Shown: one piece after another, positions 40,476-49,622 of the stretch
Numbering within the stretch: position 1 is the stretch's first letter
Layout: each line of letters opens with the position of its first letter
Source of the DNA: Maribacter litoralis
GTDB lineage: Bacteria; Bacteroidota; Bacteroidia; Flavobacteriales; Flavobacteriaceae
NCBI RefSeq assembly: GCF_003075045.1
Contig: NZ_QCZD01000001.1
Coordinates: 186,001-250,000 of the forward strand
Length of the DNA stretch: 64,000 nucleotides
Direction: 5' to 3'
The notes under the pieces: generated by a model
Databases searched by the model: none
The model's input: the letters and a program-made list of their open reading frames with translations, nothing else
Told to the model about the DNA's origin: nothing
Position numbers and translations under genes: made by a program

Positions 40476-41288
40476 TTATATCCCAAAATGATTGATCGGA
40501 CCGTTACCTTCACCTAATATTTTATCTTTACCGGCAGCAATGGCCTGGTTTACATAGTTACATCCTTTGGTAATAGCTTCTTCCATGGATAGTCCCAAAC
40601 TCAAATACGCCGCAATACTTGACGACAGGCTACAACCTGTACCGTGAATGTTATTCGTATTGACCCTTGGGTTGGTAATTACCTTAACTTTTTTAGTCTC
40701 ATAAATATAAAAAACATCGGTCATTATAAAAGAAGTATCATCTATATGCCCACCCTTTAACAATACCGACACCTGAAATTGTTCGCCAATTTTCTTTGCC
40801 ATCGCTTCCATGTTATCACTAACTATTTTCTCGTCAATTAATAATTCTGCTTCAGGAATATTAGGAGTAATTAAATTGACGTTTGGTAAAAAGTCCTTTA
40901 AACAGGCAATGGCATCGTCAGCAATTAACTTGTGACCGGATGTACTGACCATCACAGGGTCTAGGACAATATTCTTTGCCTTGTATTCACTTAATTTTTC
41001 CTGTACTACCTTAATTACCTCGCATGAATGAAGCATACCTATTTTTATCGCTCCAAAATCAATATCACTTAAAACAGCATCCAGTTGTTTTTCCAAATGA
41101 GCAATGGGTATAGCGTGTATATCTGTTACACCTAGCGTATTCTGAGCCGTGGTGGCCGTTATTACCGTAGCGGCATAAGCTCCGCAGGCACTAATACTTT
41201 TAATATCTGCCTGTATACCGGCACATCCGCCAGAATCGCTTCCGGCAATGCTCAATACACTTTTGTATGATGTTTTTATATTTTCCAT
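40476..41288 (-). CDS. thiD: Bifunctional hydroxymethylpyrimidine kinase / phosphomethylpyrimidine kinase
   Basis: The protein has 270 residues. It phosphorylates HMP twice to HMP-PP for thiamine synthesis. Ribokinase-type marks: VLSIAGSDSGGCAGIQADIK, the region VLDPVMVSTSGHKL, LITPNIPEAELL and the active-site stretch NTNNIHGTGCSLSSSIAAYL. It is last in the order thiM-thiE-tenA-thiD on the minus strand, overlapping tenA by 13 bases. Confidence 0.95.
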   Translation of the reverse strand: MENIKTSYKSVLSIAGSDSGGCAGIQADIKSISACGAYAATVITATTAQNTLGVTDIHAIPIAHLEKQLDAVLSDIDFGAIKIGMLHSCEVIKVVQEKLSEYKAKNIVLDPVMVSTSGHKLIADDAIACLKDFLPNVNLITPNIPEAELLIDEKIVSDNMEAMAKKIGEQFQVSVLLKGGHIDDTSFIMTDVFYIYETKKVKVITNPRVNTNNIHGTGCSLSSSIAAYLSLGLSMEEAITKGCNYVNQAIAAGKDKILGEGNGPINHFGI

Positions 41289-41929
41289 GCTTCTTTGGTA
41301 TAGGCGCTATCCCAAAACATCCATTCTAATTTTGATGCTTTTACAAAGGCAGCTTTCATTTTTTGCAATACTTCTTCCGAAGCGTTTGCTGCGTATTTAT
41401 TCGTAATTACCACAGCATTGTTTACCGAGGTGGCGAACTCTTCTCCGCCATAGGTGTCGATCCAATCTTGGTACTGATTGTCCGCTTTATTGGTCTGGTG
41501 CTCTAGTATGTAATCTCCAATTTCTTTGTAAATCGTAAAACAGGGCAATACTGCCGCCAATGCTTCCTCCAATGAATGATTTGCTACCATTCGTGTTAAA
41601 TAACTTGTGTACAGTTCACAAGTAGGTGAGGGCTCATGTGCCAACTCATTATCTTTCAAGAAAATTTGGTGAAGCGCATTCTCTACATGTATAATACCTG
41701 TTGCCGAATCTAGAAAAAACTGTGTGTCGTCTTCATGTGGGCATTTTACGCCCAAAGTGGCAAGTACCTTTTTATACTCCGCCAAATACATGGCATCTTG
41801 ATTAATGTAAAAATGAAAAATATCTGAAGGCAAAGTACCGTTCATCAATTCTTTGATAAAGGGTTGCTGTTTTATGGCTTCTAGAATATTATCTGTTTCT
41901 TGTCGTGCTATTTTATACCAGTCTTGCAT
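41276..41929 (-). CDS. tenA: Aminopyrimidine aminohydrolase / thiaminase II
   Basis: The protein has 217 residues, all helical. Family marks: FHFYINQDAMYLAEYKKVLA (with the substrate-binding Asp/Tyr), ALAAVLPCFTIYKEIGDYI with the catalytic Cys, and a C-terminal KASKLEWMFWDSAYTKEAW that supplies the Glu. TenA hydrolyses aminomethyl-aminopyrimidine from degraded thiamine to HMP, which ThiD can use. It overlaps thiE by 22 and thiD by 13 bases, so translation is probably coupled through all three genes. Confidence 0.93.
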   Translation of the reverse strand: MQDWYKIARQETDNILEAIKQQPFIKELMNGTLPSDIFHFYINQDAMYLAEYKKVLATLGVKCPHEDDTQFFLDSATGIIHVENALHQIFLKDNELAHEPSPTCELYTSYLTRMVANHSLEEALAAVLPCFTIYKEIGDYILEHQTNKADNQYQDWIDTYGGEEFATSVNNAVVITNKYAANASEEVLQKMKAAFVKASKLEWMFWDSAYTKEAWKI

Positions 41930-42549
41930 ACTATTTCTTTAAGTTCTTTTGTTGCCGCTTCTGGCTGTTCTGCCTTTGATATAGCCGAAACAACCGCAAT
42001 ACCGTCGGCACCATTTTCTATAATTTCTTGTGTATTGTTCTTATTTATTCCGCCAATGCAAACAATGGGTTTTGCATACAACTCTCTAATGGCTTTAAGT
42101 CCCGCTATACCCAATGGCTGTGCTAAATCATTTGTCTTCGTATTTGTTGAAAAAATAGGGGAGATGCCAATATAATCTGCTGCCTGAGCATCTTTTTTTG
42201 CTGCTTGTTCCGTATTACTTACCGATAGTCCAATAATCTTACCATTACCCAATAATCTACGTGCAACATCATAAGGCATATCGGTCTGACCGATATGTAC
42301 TCCGTCTGCATCTATAGCTAAAGCAATATCCAAGCGATCATTGATGATCAATGGAATTTTATAGGTGTTGCATAATTCTTTGCACCGAACAGCTTTTTTG
42401 TAAAAGGTAGCGGTATCACAACTTTTTTCCCGTAATTGAATGATGGTTGCCCCGCCCTTTAAAGTAGCTTCTAGAATGGCAAAGAAGGAATTATCGTCCC
42501 TAATGCTATCATCGGTTACATACATTAAAGCGTAGTCTACTTTAGGCAT
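41908..42549 (-). CDS. thiE: Thiamine-phosphate synthase
   Basis: The protein has 213 residues. It joins HMP-PP and HET-P to thiamine phosphate. TIM-barrel marks: IIQLREKSCDTATFYKKAV (substrate-binding Arg-Glu-Lys), IPLIINDRLDIALAIDADGV, HIGQTDMPYDVARRLLG and IGISPIFSTNTK, then PIVCIGGINKNNTQEIIENG. Second in the operon, overlapping thiM by 8 bases. Confidence 0.95.
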   Translation of the reverse strand: MPKVDYALMYVTDDSIRDDNSFFAILEATLKGGATIIQLREKSCDTATFYKKAVRCKELCNTYKIPLIINDRLDIALAIDADGVHIGQTDMPYDVARRLLGNGKIIGLSVSNTEQAAKKDAQAADYIGISPIFSTNTKTNDLAQPLGIAGLKAIRELYAKPIVCIGGINKNNTQEIIENGADGIAVVSAISKAEQPEAATKELKEIVCKTGIK

Positions 42550-43333
42550 TGGTCTTGACTTTTGCGTCTAAAATATTAGGAGTAATATCATACAAGCTGT
42601 CATAGAAATGCATTTGAAAGCTACCTGGACCTGCACTCTTTTCATTCGCCATATCTCCGGCAACGCCCATAATTGCCATTGCCGCAGTTGCCGCCAAATG
42701 TGCATTTTCTTCTACACCTAAGCACCCACCTACCATTGCAGTTGCCGTACAGCCCATACCGGTAATTTTAGCCATAAGCGGACTCCCGTTTTTAATTTTG
42801 CTAACCGTATCGGCAGTAATGATATAATCTATAGCACCACTGATAACCACTGTGTTGTTAAGTTTTTTAGCAAGTAGGGTAGCGCCTTCAATAGCATCTT
42901 GCGTATCCATAGTGCTATCTACTCCTTTTGTGGAATTGGTCAGTTTTGCCAATGCCATAATCTCGGATGCATTACCACGAATTACATTAGGTGTAGCTGT
43001 CTCTATAATTTTTTGGGCAACTTCTGTTCTATATGCAGACGCACCAACACCGACGGGATCAAATACAAACGGAGTATTGGTTGCTTTAGCTTGTTCAGCA
43101 GCCATAAGCATACTTTCTACCCATTTTTCGCTCAACGTACCCATATTGATAACCAAGGAAGAGGAAATAGTAACAATATCTTTGACCTCTTCTATAGCAT
43201 GAGCCATTACAGGAGATGCACCAACAGCCAATAATGCATTGGCGGTATTGTTCATGACTACATAATTGGTAATGTTATGAACTAACGGACTCTTACTTCT
43301 AATATCTTTTAAAACGGATGAAATACTGCTCAT
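42542..43333 (-). CDS. thiM: Hydroxyethylthiazole kinase
   Basis: About 263 residues from ATG 43333 (M-S-S-I-S-S-V-L-K-D); a TTG-initiated longer frame (43366) adds 11 unlikely residues. Marks: SPLVHNITNYVVMNNTANAL and VFDPVGVGASAYRTE, plus GNASEIMAL and the anion-hole region AKITGMGCTATAMVGG. It phosphorylates salvaged thiazole alcohol. First gene of the salvage operon. thiC, thiG, thiS and thiH are not in this window, and no TPP riboswitch is seen upstream. Confidence 0.93.
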   Translation of the reverse strand: MSSISSVLKDIRSKSPLVHNITNYVVMNNTANALLAVGASPVMAHAIEEVKDIVTISSSLVINMGTLSEKWVESMLMAAEQAKATNTPFVFDPVGVGASAYRTEVAQKIIETATPNVIRGNASEIMALAKLTNSTKGVDSTMDTQDAIEGATLLAKKLNNTVVISGAIDYIITADTVSKIKNGSPLMAKITGMGCTATAMVGGCLGVEENAHLAATAAMAIMGVAGDMANEKSAGPGSFQMHFYDSLYDITPNILDAKVKTNA

Positions 43334-43471
43334 TGAATAATTGTAATCGGTTATTTTGGTGAGCAACTAAGATCGTCATTTTCAAAAAAATAGAAAATAA
43401 TACTGTATTACCTTTTTGATAAGTTATTAACGAAGTATTCTATAGTCGTAAATACGCTTTTGGGGGTCAAT

Positions 43472-44572
43472 TTAATCGTTTTTGGAAAAATAACCTTCAT
43501 TTGAAACGGCAGCGTCACTAATGCTTATACTGGCTGTTTTGAACCAAACTTCTGCATAATTTCCATCTGCATATTGCTTTTGAATATCGCCGCCATGGGT
43601 TTCTGCTCCCGAACACCAATTTATATTTTCATCTGGTGATTTTCCGTTAGTTTGATTATAAGCTCCTAATTTAAAAAAGCAGCCTTCGCCAGTGTATGCT
43701 TCTTTGCGTTCTACACCGTCTTGACCTATGGGAAAGAATAATTTTTTGGTTTGCTCTGGTATATCTGCTTTTGTAGTGTATTCCGATTCCAATAAATTTT
43801 TGGTGAACGTTTTGGTTTCGTGTCCGTCACTCATAAACTTTAAGCTCATTATTCCGTCCTTTACAACAACCTCATAGCTGAATTCTTCGCCCAATGCAAT
43901 ACCATCTTCTGGCTCTGCAGGATAGGTATCTGCCGTTTCACCGACAACAGAAAAATCATTGCCCCAAACTGCCGATGAATAATCCCATCTACCTGCATTA
44001 TCATCCCCGGCAGTATTGATCTCATAATGCCAGAACACAGAACCTTTGGTATGACCAGGATATTTTTTATAGAATATTTTTAATGGTTCGTTCTCAAATG
44101 CATCGGCACTGTGAATTTGACCCACTACCACAGCGTGCGTTGAAGCAACACGGGCATCTCCCGTAGAAGAAACGTTCATTACTTTTAAGGTTGCGGTTAG
44201 CTTATCATCTGCCGTTTCTGGATACCACTTTTTAATCTGGGCCAACTCCGTTCTCGTATTATTTGATGTACCATGGGTTTCACCGCCATTGGGAGCTTTA
44301 AATACTACCCATTCTTCTCCATTTTCATTTTCAGTATAGAAGAAGTCCTTATTTTCAAAATCATTTGCGATACCGACATTAGAACCATCGCCTAAAATTA
44401 ATTTCCAATCATCGAAAAACGGAATTACTTCACTTGCGTAAACGATTTTATCGGACTGGTTTTCTGCGGATGTATCTTCGGTGGAATCCGATGTTTTTTT
44501 AGTAGTATTCTTGCAACTAGTAAAACAGAAGACTAATAGTAATGATGCTAAGGCAATTGTATGCTTTTTCAT
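43472..44572 (-). CDS. Polysaccharide lyase family 7-like lipoprotein (alginate lyase type)
   Basis: About 366 residues from ATG 44572; the longer frame starts with TTG. MKKHTIALASLLLVFCFTSC ends in a lipobox Cys, so the protein is lipid-anchored in the envelope. Three PL7 positions are visible in order: NTRTELAQI (family usually RTEL-R), VVGQIHSADAF (Q-I-H) and FFKLGAYNQTNG (the family's YFKxGxYxQ). These are the strands that form the catalytic cleft of alginate lyases. The enzyme would cut alginate or a related uronate by beta elimination. No SusC/SusD pair or transporter is nearby. Confidence 0.82.
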   Translation of the reverse strand: MKKHTIALASLLLVFCFTSCKNTTKKTSDSTEDTSAENQSDKIVYASEVIPFFDDWKLILGDGSNVGIANDFENKDFFYTENENGEEWVVFKAPNGGETHGTSNNTRTELAQIKKWYPETADDKLTATLKVMNVSSTGDARVASTHAVVVGQIHSADAFENEPLKIFYKKYPGHTKGSVFWHYEINTAGDDNAGRWDYSSAVWGNDFSVVGETADTYPAEPEDGIALGEEFSYEVVVKDGIMSLKFMSDGHETKTFTKNLLESEYTTKADIPEQTKKLFFPIGQDGVERKEAYTGEGCFFKLGAYNQTNGKSPDENINWCSGAETHGGDIQKQYADGNYAEVWFKTASISISDAAVSNEGYFSKND

Positions 44573-44671
44573 TTTTCTTATGGAATGAACCAATAAGGTA
44601 TGAATAGTTTAAGTTGATACATTCTTAAAACTCATTTATTTTAGTACTGTAGTCAATTTCGATGTAGTAGA

Positions 44672-45718
44672 TTATTTCAATTGACTAATAAAATTTTTAA
44701 TAGCTCTACCTACAAAATCTCTTTCAGAAACTATAAATCTTTTATTGGTATCATTTTTTCTAAGAACAATGGTAAATAAATCTTTTTCATAATTTGATCC
44801 TCCAGAACTAAATGATGGATTTACATTGTCATTACCCATATTCCTACTATACGTTTCTGTTCCAGTTAATTTAGGTTTAGATGAACTAATGAATGAAGCA
44901 CTGCCTTTTGTCATTTGAAGTTTATATTCAAAATTTTCATCGCCACCAGCAGCTTTATAATTTTCGTAATTCTTAAAATATACATATTCAAAAGGATATT
45001 TTTTAATAGCAGATTTTATATACAAATTCAAAATTTTAGTAGCGTGATATTCTTCTTTGGTTGTACCCACAACGGCAAGTCTACTAGTCTCTAAATCATC
45101 TGGAATTCTCTGATCTTCTTTTTTAAATGAGATTCCATCAATAATTGTATTTATATTATTTAATTCTAGAAGGTAGCTTGACTCTTCTTGAGTAAAGCTT
45201 AGGTTATTCAAAAGCTCTGTATCATAAGTTTTTGAATCTATACCTTCATGATTAGACTTTAGTTTTGCTACTTCTTTCTCTAATTTCTTTAGTATTGTGC
45301 CTCTATAATCTGATGAAGAATTTATGAAACCAGGTTTTAAGTTTAAAATCTCTTTTTTAGGATTTAAAATTTCAGGATTTTTATTAGAATCATTTTCAAA
45401 ATAAAATAAGTCGTAATTTGGACCTTTGAAATGATGATATGTTAATAGAAAAATATATTTAACGTCCTTATTTTGAATATCAAATTCAATTTCCTTCAAT
45501 GAAACCTGACTATTGGTATGAATGTATTTTCCAACCAAATTAAATCCATTTTTGATAATATTATCTTTGAAACGTTCTAATGTTTCTTCACTGTTTTCAA
45601 TAGAAGCTTGAGGATGAAAGATAAAAACAGTATTGCTATCTAAAGCGTCTTTTGGTAACTTTTGTGCTTGAATATTAAAAGCTATTAATAATATACTGGA
45701 AAATAGTATTCTACTCAT
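44672..45718 (-). CDS. Secreted protein of unknown function
   Basis: The protein has 348 residues and belongs to no family I know. It begins with a good signal peptide (MSRILFSSILLIAFNIQAQ, cleavage after QAQ). The rest is soluble, lysine-rich, of mixed alpha/beta character, with no cysteines to suggest a redox role and no metal-binding cluster. Stretches such as VFIFHPQASIENSEETLERF hint at an enzymatic fold but are not diagnostic. It stands alone between the PL7 gene and the MDR gene. The A+T content of this gene is visibly higher than that of its neighbours. Confidence 0.55.
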   Translation of the reverse strand: MSRILFSSILLIAFNIQAQKLPKDALDSNTVFIFHPQASIENSEETLERFKDNIIKNGFNLVGKYIHTNSQVSLKEIEFDIQNKDVKYIFLLTYHHFKGPNYDLFYFENDSNKNPEILNPKKEILNLKPGFINSSSDYRGTILKKLEKEVAKLKSNHEGIDSKTYDTELLNNLSFTQEESSYLLELNNINTIIDGISFKKEDQRIPDDLETSRLAVVGTTKEEYHATKILNLYIKSAIKKYPFEYVYFKNYENYKAAGGDENFEYKLQMTKGSASFISSSKPKLTGTETYSRNMGNDNVNPSFSSGGSNYEKDLFTIVLRKNDTNKRFIVSERDFVGRAIKNFISQLK

Positions 45719-45862
45719 TATTAAAGTATTTAGTTTAATGTAAACTCACATTAAACGATAAATAGAATTTATTATTGTAAAATAAAATTGGCTTGAACCA
45801 AGTAACTAACTCATTTACTTTTATAGCTGATTATATTTAAAAAAGCGGAACCTAGTATTAGT

Positions 45863-46822
45863 TTAGCCCTCCTTCCAATTCCAATCCACTACCACTTTAC
45901 CTCGGGTGCGCATTTTCTCTATATGTGTAATTGCATCTGGTATTTGAGTATATGGATATATCTTTTCAATATGAACCTTAATCTTATTGTCTTTTACTAG
46001 AGATGCCAAAATTTCTAAATCTTGGGTATTGGCTTCAGCCGTAAATTGGGTTAAAGGGAACTTACTTAATGTATTTTTAAAAAGAACAGCAACCATATGA
46101 CTCATAGTGGTAAAACCAACAATTACGCCTCTTTTACCCATTCTTTTATAGTCGGCATGCTTTAGGTTTCCGTGTGTATCAATAATTACATCATAATTAC
46201 CATCGTGTTCATGAATGTTTACATTATCATAGGCAATGACATTATCGGCACCAATCGACTTTACAAAATCAACATTTTTGTTGGAGCAAATCGCAGTTAC
46301 TTTAGCACCATAAATTTTTGCTATTTGAACTGCAAAATGACCAACACCACCTGATGCACCATTGATTAAAACAGATTCCCCTTTTGTAAGTTTTCCATGT
46401 ATTATTAAAGCTTGGTATGCCGTTAAACCCGCAATTGGTACACCAGCCATGTTTGCAAATTTTACATTCACTGGCATTTTCGCACATACTTTAACTGGTA
46501 CACTGGCAAACTCGGCAAAGGCACCACCACCCAACATTTCGCCAAACACGTGGTCACCAACTTTGTAATCTTCAACACCATTGCCAACATCTTCAACAAT
46601 ACCTGCAAAATCAGCACCCAAAATGGGCTTTTTGGGTTTAAAGAGTCCGAATGATAACCGCGCAAAAAGGGGTTTTCCACGAAGAATATGCCAATCTGCC
46701 GGATTCGCCGAATTTGCCATCACCTTAACTAAAATATGTTGATCCTTTACAACAGGTTTGGCAACTTCTTCTAGTTGAAGCACTTCTGGACCGCCATAAA
46801 CTTTTTTGGTAAATGCTTTCAT
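45863..46822 (-). CDS. Zinc-independent NAD(P)H quinone-oxidoreductase-like MDR enzyme
   Basis: The protein has 319 residues. MKAFTKKVYGGPEVLQLEEV is the usual start of this medium-chain dehydrogenase group. GADFAGIVEDVGNGVEDYKV, the NAD(P)-binding loop INGASGGVGHFAVQIAKIYG and GKRGVIVGFTTM follow. The zinc-ligand set of classical alcohol dehydrogenases is absent. Probably reduces quinones or enones with NADPH. It is the first of a run of minus-strand redox genes and follows the D-lactate dehydrogenase gene by 21 bases. Confidence 0.9.
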   Translation of the reverse strand: MKAFTKKVYGGPEVLQLEEVAKPVVKDQHILVKVMANSANPADWHILRGKPLFARLSFGLFKPKKPILGADFAGIVEDVGNGVEDYKVGDHVFGEMLGGGAFAEFASVPVKVCAKMPVNVKFANMAGVPIAGLTAYQALIIHGKLTKGESVLINGASGGVGHFAVQIAKIYGAKVTAICSNKNVDFVKSIGADNVIAYDNVNIHEHDGNYDVIIDTHGNLKHADYKRMGKRGVIVGFTTMSHMVAVLFKNTLSKFPLTQFTAEANTQDLEILASLVKDNKIKVHIEKIYPYTQIPDAITHIEKMRTRGKVVVDWNWKEG

Positions 46823-46843
46823 GTCATTTGCAATTGATTTTAT

Positions 46844-47833
46844 TTACTTCACCTCGTTCTCTAGCTCACTATCAGTCTCAAATGATTTTATATTTTCTAA
46901 AGTAATCGTGGTTATTTGATCCATGGCTTCCTTAGTAAAGTATGCTTGATGAGATGTGATCAACACGTTGGGGAAACTCAATAATCTCAAAATCATATCA
47001 TCTTGAATAATATGTTCAGAAAGGTCCTCAAAAAACAGATTTTCTTCTTGCTCATAAACATCGATACCTAAATACCCGATTTTTCTGTTTTTGAGTCCTT
47101 CAATAGCATCTTCCGTTTTGATTAAGGCGCCTCTACTGGTATTGACAATCATAACACCATCCTTCATTTTAGCAATGGAATCTTCATTGACAATTTGTTT
47201 GGTATGCTTGTTTAAAGGGCAGTGCAGCGATATAATATCCGATTGATCGAACACCTCTTCTAAAGGAAAAAATTCGACTCCCTCGGCTACTAGTTCTTCA
47301 TTCTCAGCAATATCGTACGCAATAATCTTACAACCGAATCCCTTTAATAATTTACAGAACGTAGCTCCTATTTTTCCCGTTCCAATAACGCCTATGGTTT
47401 TATTGTTTAAATTGAAACCAATAAGGTTCTTTAATGAAAAGTTACCTTCCCTAACTCTGTTGTAGGCTTTGTGCGTTTTACGGTTAAGGGTTAAAATTAA
47501 TGCTAAGGCATGTTCGGCAACAGCTTCTGGTGAATAAGCAGGTACTCGAACAACTTTTATAGCTGCTTTCTCTGCAGCTTCTAAATCAACATTGTTATAG
47601 CCAGCACATCGAAGTGCTATAAGTTGAATACCATTTGAAGACAGTATTTTAATTGTTTCTTCATTGACCACATCATTTACGAAAACACATACCACATTGC
47701 AGTCTGCCGAAAGTTTTGCGGTATCAGCATTTAATGCCGTCTCATAAAATGAAAAGTTATAATCGTATTCGGTATTATACCTTTCAAAATACTCTTGATC
47801 GTAAGATTTGGTACTGAAAACAGCTATGTTCAT
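46844..47833 (-). CDS. ldhA: D-lactate dehydrogenase-like 2-hydroxyacid dehydrogenase
   Basis: The protein has 329 residues. NAD-binding fingerprint GVIGTGKIGATFCKLLKGFG. Catalytic positions: Arg in VNTSRGALIKT, Glu in DVYEQEENLFFED, His in LITSHQAYFTKEAM, and the ring-binding LRCAGYNNVDLEAA. The stretch GYLGIDVYEQEENLFFEDLS is typical of fermentative D-LDH (LdhA). The protein ends in ENEVK. Last step of lactate fermentation, pyruvate + NADH to D-lactate. The symbol is by family resemblance. Confidence 0.88.
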   Translation of the reverse strand: MNIAVFSTKSYDQEYFERYNTEYDYNFSFYETALNADTAKLSADCNVVCVFVNDVVNEETIKILSSNGIQLIALRCAGYNNVDLEAAEKAAIKVVRVPAYSPEAVAEHALALILTLNRKTHKAYNRVREGNFSLKNLIGFNLNNKTIGVIGTGKIGATFCKLLKGFGCKIIAYDIAENEELVAEGVEFFPLEEVFDQSDIISLHCPLNKHTKQIVNEDSIAKMKDGVMIVNTSRGALIKTEDAIEGLKNRKIGYLGIDVYEQEENLFFEDLSEHIIQDDMILRLLSFPNVLITSHQAYFTKEAMDQITTITLENIKSFETDSELENEVK

Positions 47834-47884
47834 TAAGATAGTATTGATGATGAATAATATCTTAAAGTTAGCTATACCAATTTA

Positions 47885-48610
47885 CTATTCCAATCCCTTT
47901 TTCTCAGGATACCAGAACGGTTTGGTTTTTATTTGTTTGGCACTACAGTTCAGTTCTTTTCTAAAGTAATTGGTCAATGCTATACAAACTCTACAATCAC
48001 CCGCTATATATACCATTTTATTACCTTTCATCTCAGGAACGATGGAATTTAATTTTTGGATTATTTCTACGGAAGGATTTTCATTTAGCACATGGAAATC
48101 GAAAGGTTTGTTCTCCGAAATATCTTTGAAAAAATCTTCATTACTTTGGCTATATACAAAGCTTTTTACTTGTTTGGTATTCGGCAAGTTTCTATTGATG
48201 ATATAAAGATGGGAGAGTGCGGATATATCACCGATCAATAGATAGCTATCAGCGTTGGTGTCAATCAAAAACTTACCTTTTTTCCATTTAAAATATACAG
48301 TATCATTAGGGGTACAGCTTTCTACCCATTTTGCACCAATATCTCGGCTATGCGTTGCTATGGCTAAATCGATGGTATTTTTCTCATTATCGATATCCCA
48401 AACACTATAACTCCTAACTTTATCTTTCATAGAAATTTCATCCTGTCCAATGCCTACGCCTAATCTTATAAAGTGCCCTGGCACAAAATCATACGAAGCA
48501 ATGTCTTCACTCTGTATCCGGATTTTATATACAGATTCCGACAGTTTTGTATTTTCTATGATGGTTCCTTTCTCAAGAACTTTTTTTATGATGGATTCGA
48601 CTATGCCCAT
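47885..48610 (-). CDS. Siderophore-interacting (ferric-siderophore reductase) family protein
   Basis: The protein has 241 residues. FAD-binding core VPGHFIRLGVGIG, R-S-Y-S-V-W-D and IDLAIATHSRDIGAKWVESC. The NAD(P)-binding part begins LLIGDISALSHLYII and ends with VYIAGDCRVCIALTNYFRKE (the family's A-G-D/E-x3-ala region), plus a C-terminal PFWYPEKKG that recalls the YWR-type ending of SIPs. It should reduce ferric chelates using NAD(P)H. No siderophore receptor or synthesis gene is present here. Confidence 0.85.
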   Translation of the reverse strand: MGIVESIIKKVLEKGTIIENTKLSESVYKIRIQSEDIASYDFVPGHFIRLGVGIGQDEISMKDKVRSYSVWDIDNEKNTIDLAIATHSRDIGAKWVESCTPNDTVYFKWKKGKFLIDTNADSYLLIGDISALSHLYIINRNLPNTKQVKSFVYSQSNEDFFKDISENKPFDFHVLNENPSVEIIQKLNSIVPEMKGNKMVYIAGDCRVCIALTNYFRKELNCSAKQIKTKPFWYPEKKGLE

Positions 48611-48683
48611 ATTTTGTATTCAAATTAAAAGCAAAGTACAGATGTTTTAAACAACATGTACTTTGCTCTTTTATTCTCTTTGG

Positions 48684-49532
48684 TTATTGTGCTTTAAAAT
48701 TAGAAATCATGTCAAATAGTGATTTATGTTCTCTACCTGCAGCCTTTTCATAATCTGATGCTACATCGTTGGCGCCGCTTTTAATACCTTCATAAATACC
48801 GGCAATAACGGTACCTAAAAATTCGCCTAGAGCAGCTTTTCTTTCTGCGGCATAGACTTCAACGGTAACAGAGTTGTAAATTAAATCTGTGCCATACACC
48901 TTATTGATGTTCTCGGTCAGCTCACTTTGAGTAACGGGTTCGCCAACTAGGTTATAAATATAGCCATTGTGTTTATCTTCAATGAGTATTTTGGCATACG
49001 CATAGCCCAATTCTTCTCTGCTGGTATAGGTACATTTTCCTTGACCCGCACAGTTTTCTATTCTTCCTTCTTTTACATAGGTATCTATATATTCCAAATC
49101 TGGTTCTATGTAAATTCCGTTTCTACCTATTACCCAATTGAGTCCAGAATCCTGTATATCTTTTTCTGTTTGTCTATTACTTTGTACGATAGGACTAAAG
49201 GCATTTTTATCATCATCACCGACAATACTGGTGTACACTATTTTTTGTACTCCATTTTGTTTTGCAGCTTCAATTACATTTCTGTGTTGCTGAATTCGTT
49301 TTTGAGGTTCATCCATGCCAGATACCAAAAGAACGGCATCTACACCCTGTAATGCTTCATTGAAATCTTCGCGACTATTGTAGTCTCCTTTTCTGATTTC
49401 TACATCTAAATATGTAGCTTTTTCAGGTGTTCTGGCAATGCCAATGACATTTTCTTTTCCTATTAAATTGATAAGATGTTTTACAATTGATGCACCTAAT
49501 TTTCCACTTGCCGATGTTACTGCTATTTTCAT
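48684..49532 (-). CDS. NmrA-like atypical SDR, NAD(P)H:quinone reductase type
   Basis: The protein has 282 residues. Nucleotide-binding loop VTSASGKLGASIVKHLINL, ARTPEKA as NADP-preferring basic site, VDAVLLVSG and KIVYTSIVGDDDKNAFSP. No catalytic Tyr-x3-Lys. It agrees with the QOR2/NmrA group that reduces or senses quinones and NADP(H). Follows the MsrQ-like gene by 90 bases in the same direction. Confidence 0.87.
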   Translation of the reverse strand: MKIAVTSASGKLGASIVKHLINLIGKENVIGIARTPEKATYLDVEIRKGDYNSREDFNEALQGVDAVLLVSGMDEPQKRIQQHRNVIEAAKQNGVQKIVYTSIVGDDDKNAFSPIVQSNRQTEKDIQDSGLNWVIGRNGIYIEPDLEYIDTYVKEGRIENCAGQGKCTYTSREELGYAYAKILIEDKHNGYIYNLVGEPVTQSELTENINKVYGTDLIYNSVTVEVYAAERKAALGEFLGTVIAGIYEGIKSGANDVASDYEKAAGREHKSLFDMISNFKAQ

Positions 49533-49622
49533 TTCATTCTATTTTTACTCGTTAATTGAGATTATATTTTATTCCTTATCTCAGAACCAACTGTTTGTTT
49601 TATAAATAACTACTTAATTTTC

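Noticed and set aside
42852-43234. Open frames of 110-116 codons opposite thiM
   Set aside because: They lie entirely inside thiM on the other strand and have unnatural composition (runs of Cys, Ser, Ile), as shadows do.
43334-43471. TPP riboswitch upstream of thiM
   Set aside because: The conserved CTGAGA and ACCTGATCTGG-like elements are absent on the minus strand.
48969-49352. 127-codon frame opposite the NmrA-like gene
   Set aside because: Fully antisense to a well-supported gene; aromatic-rich composition without domain.
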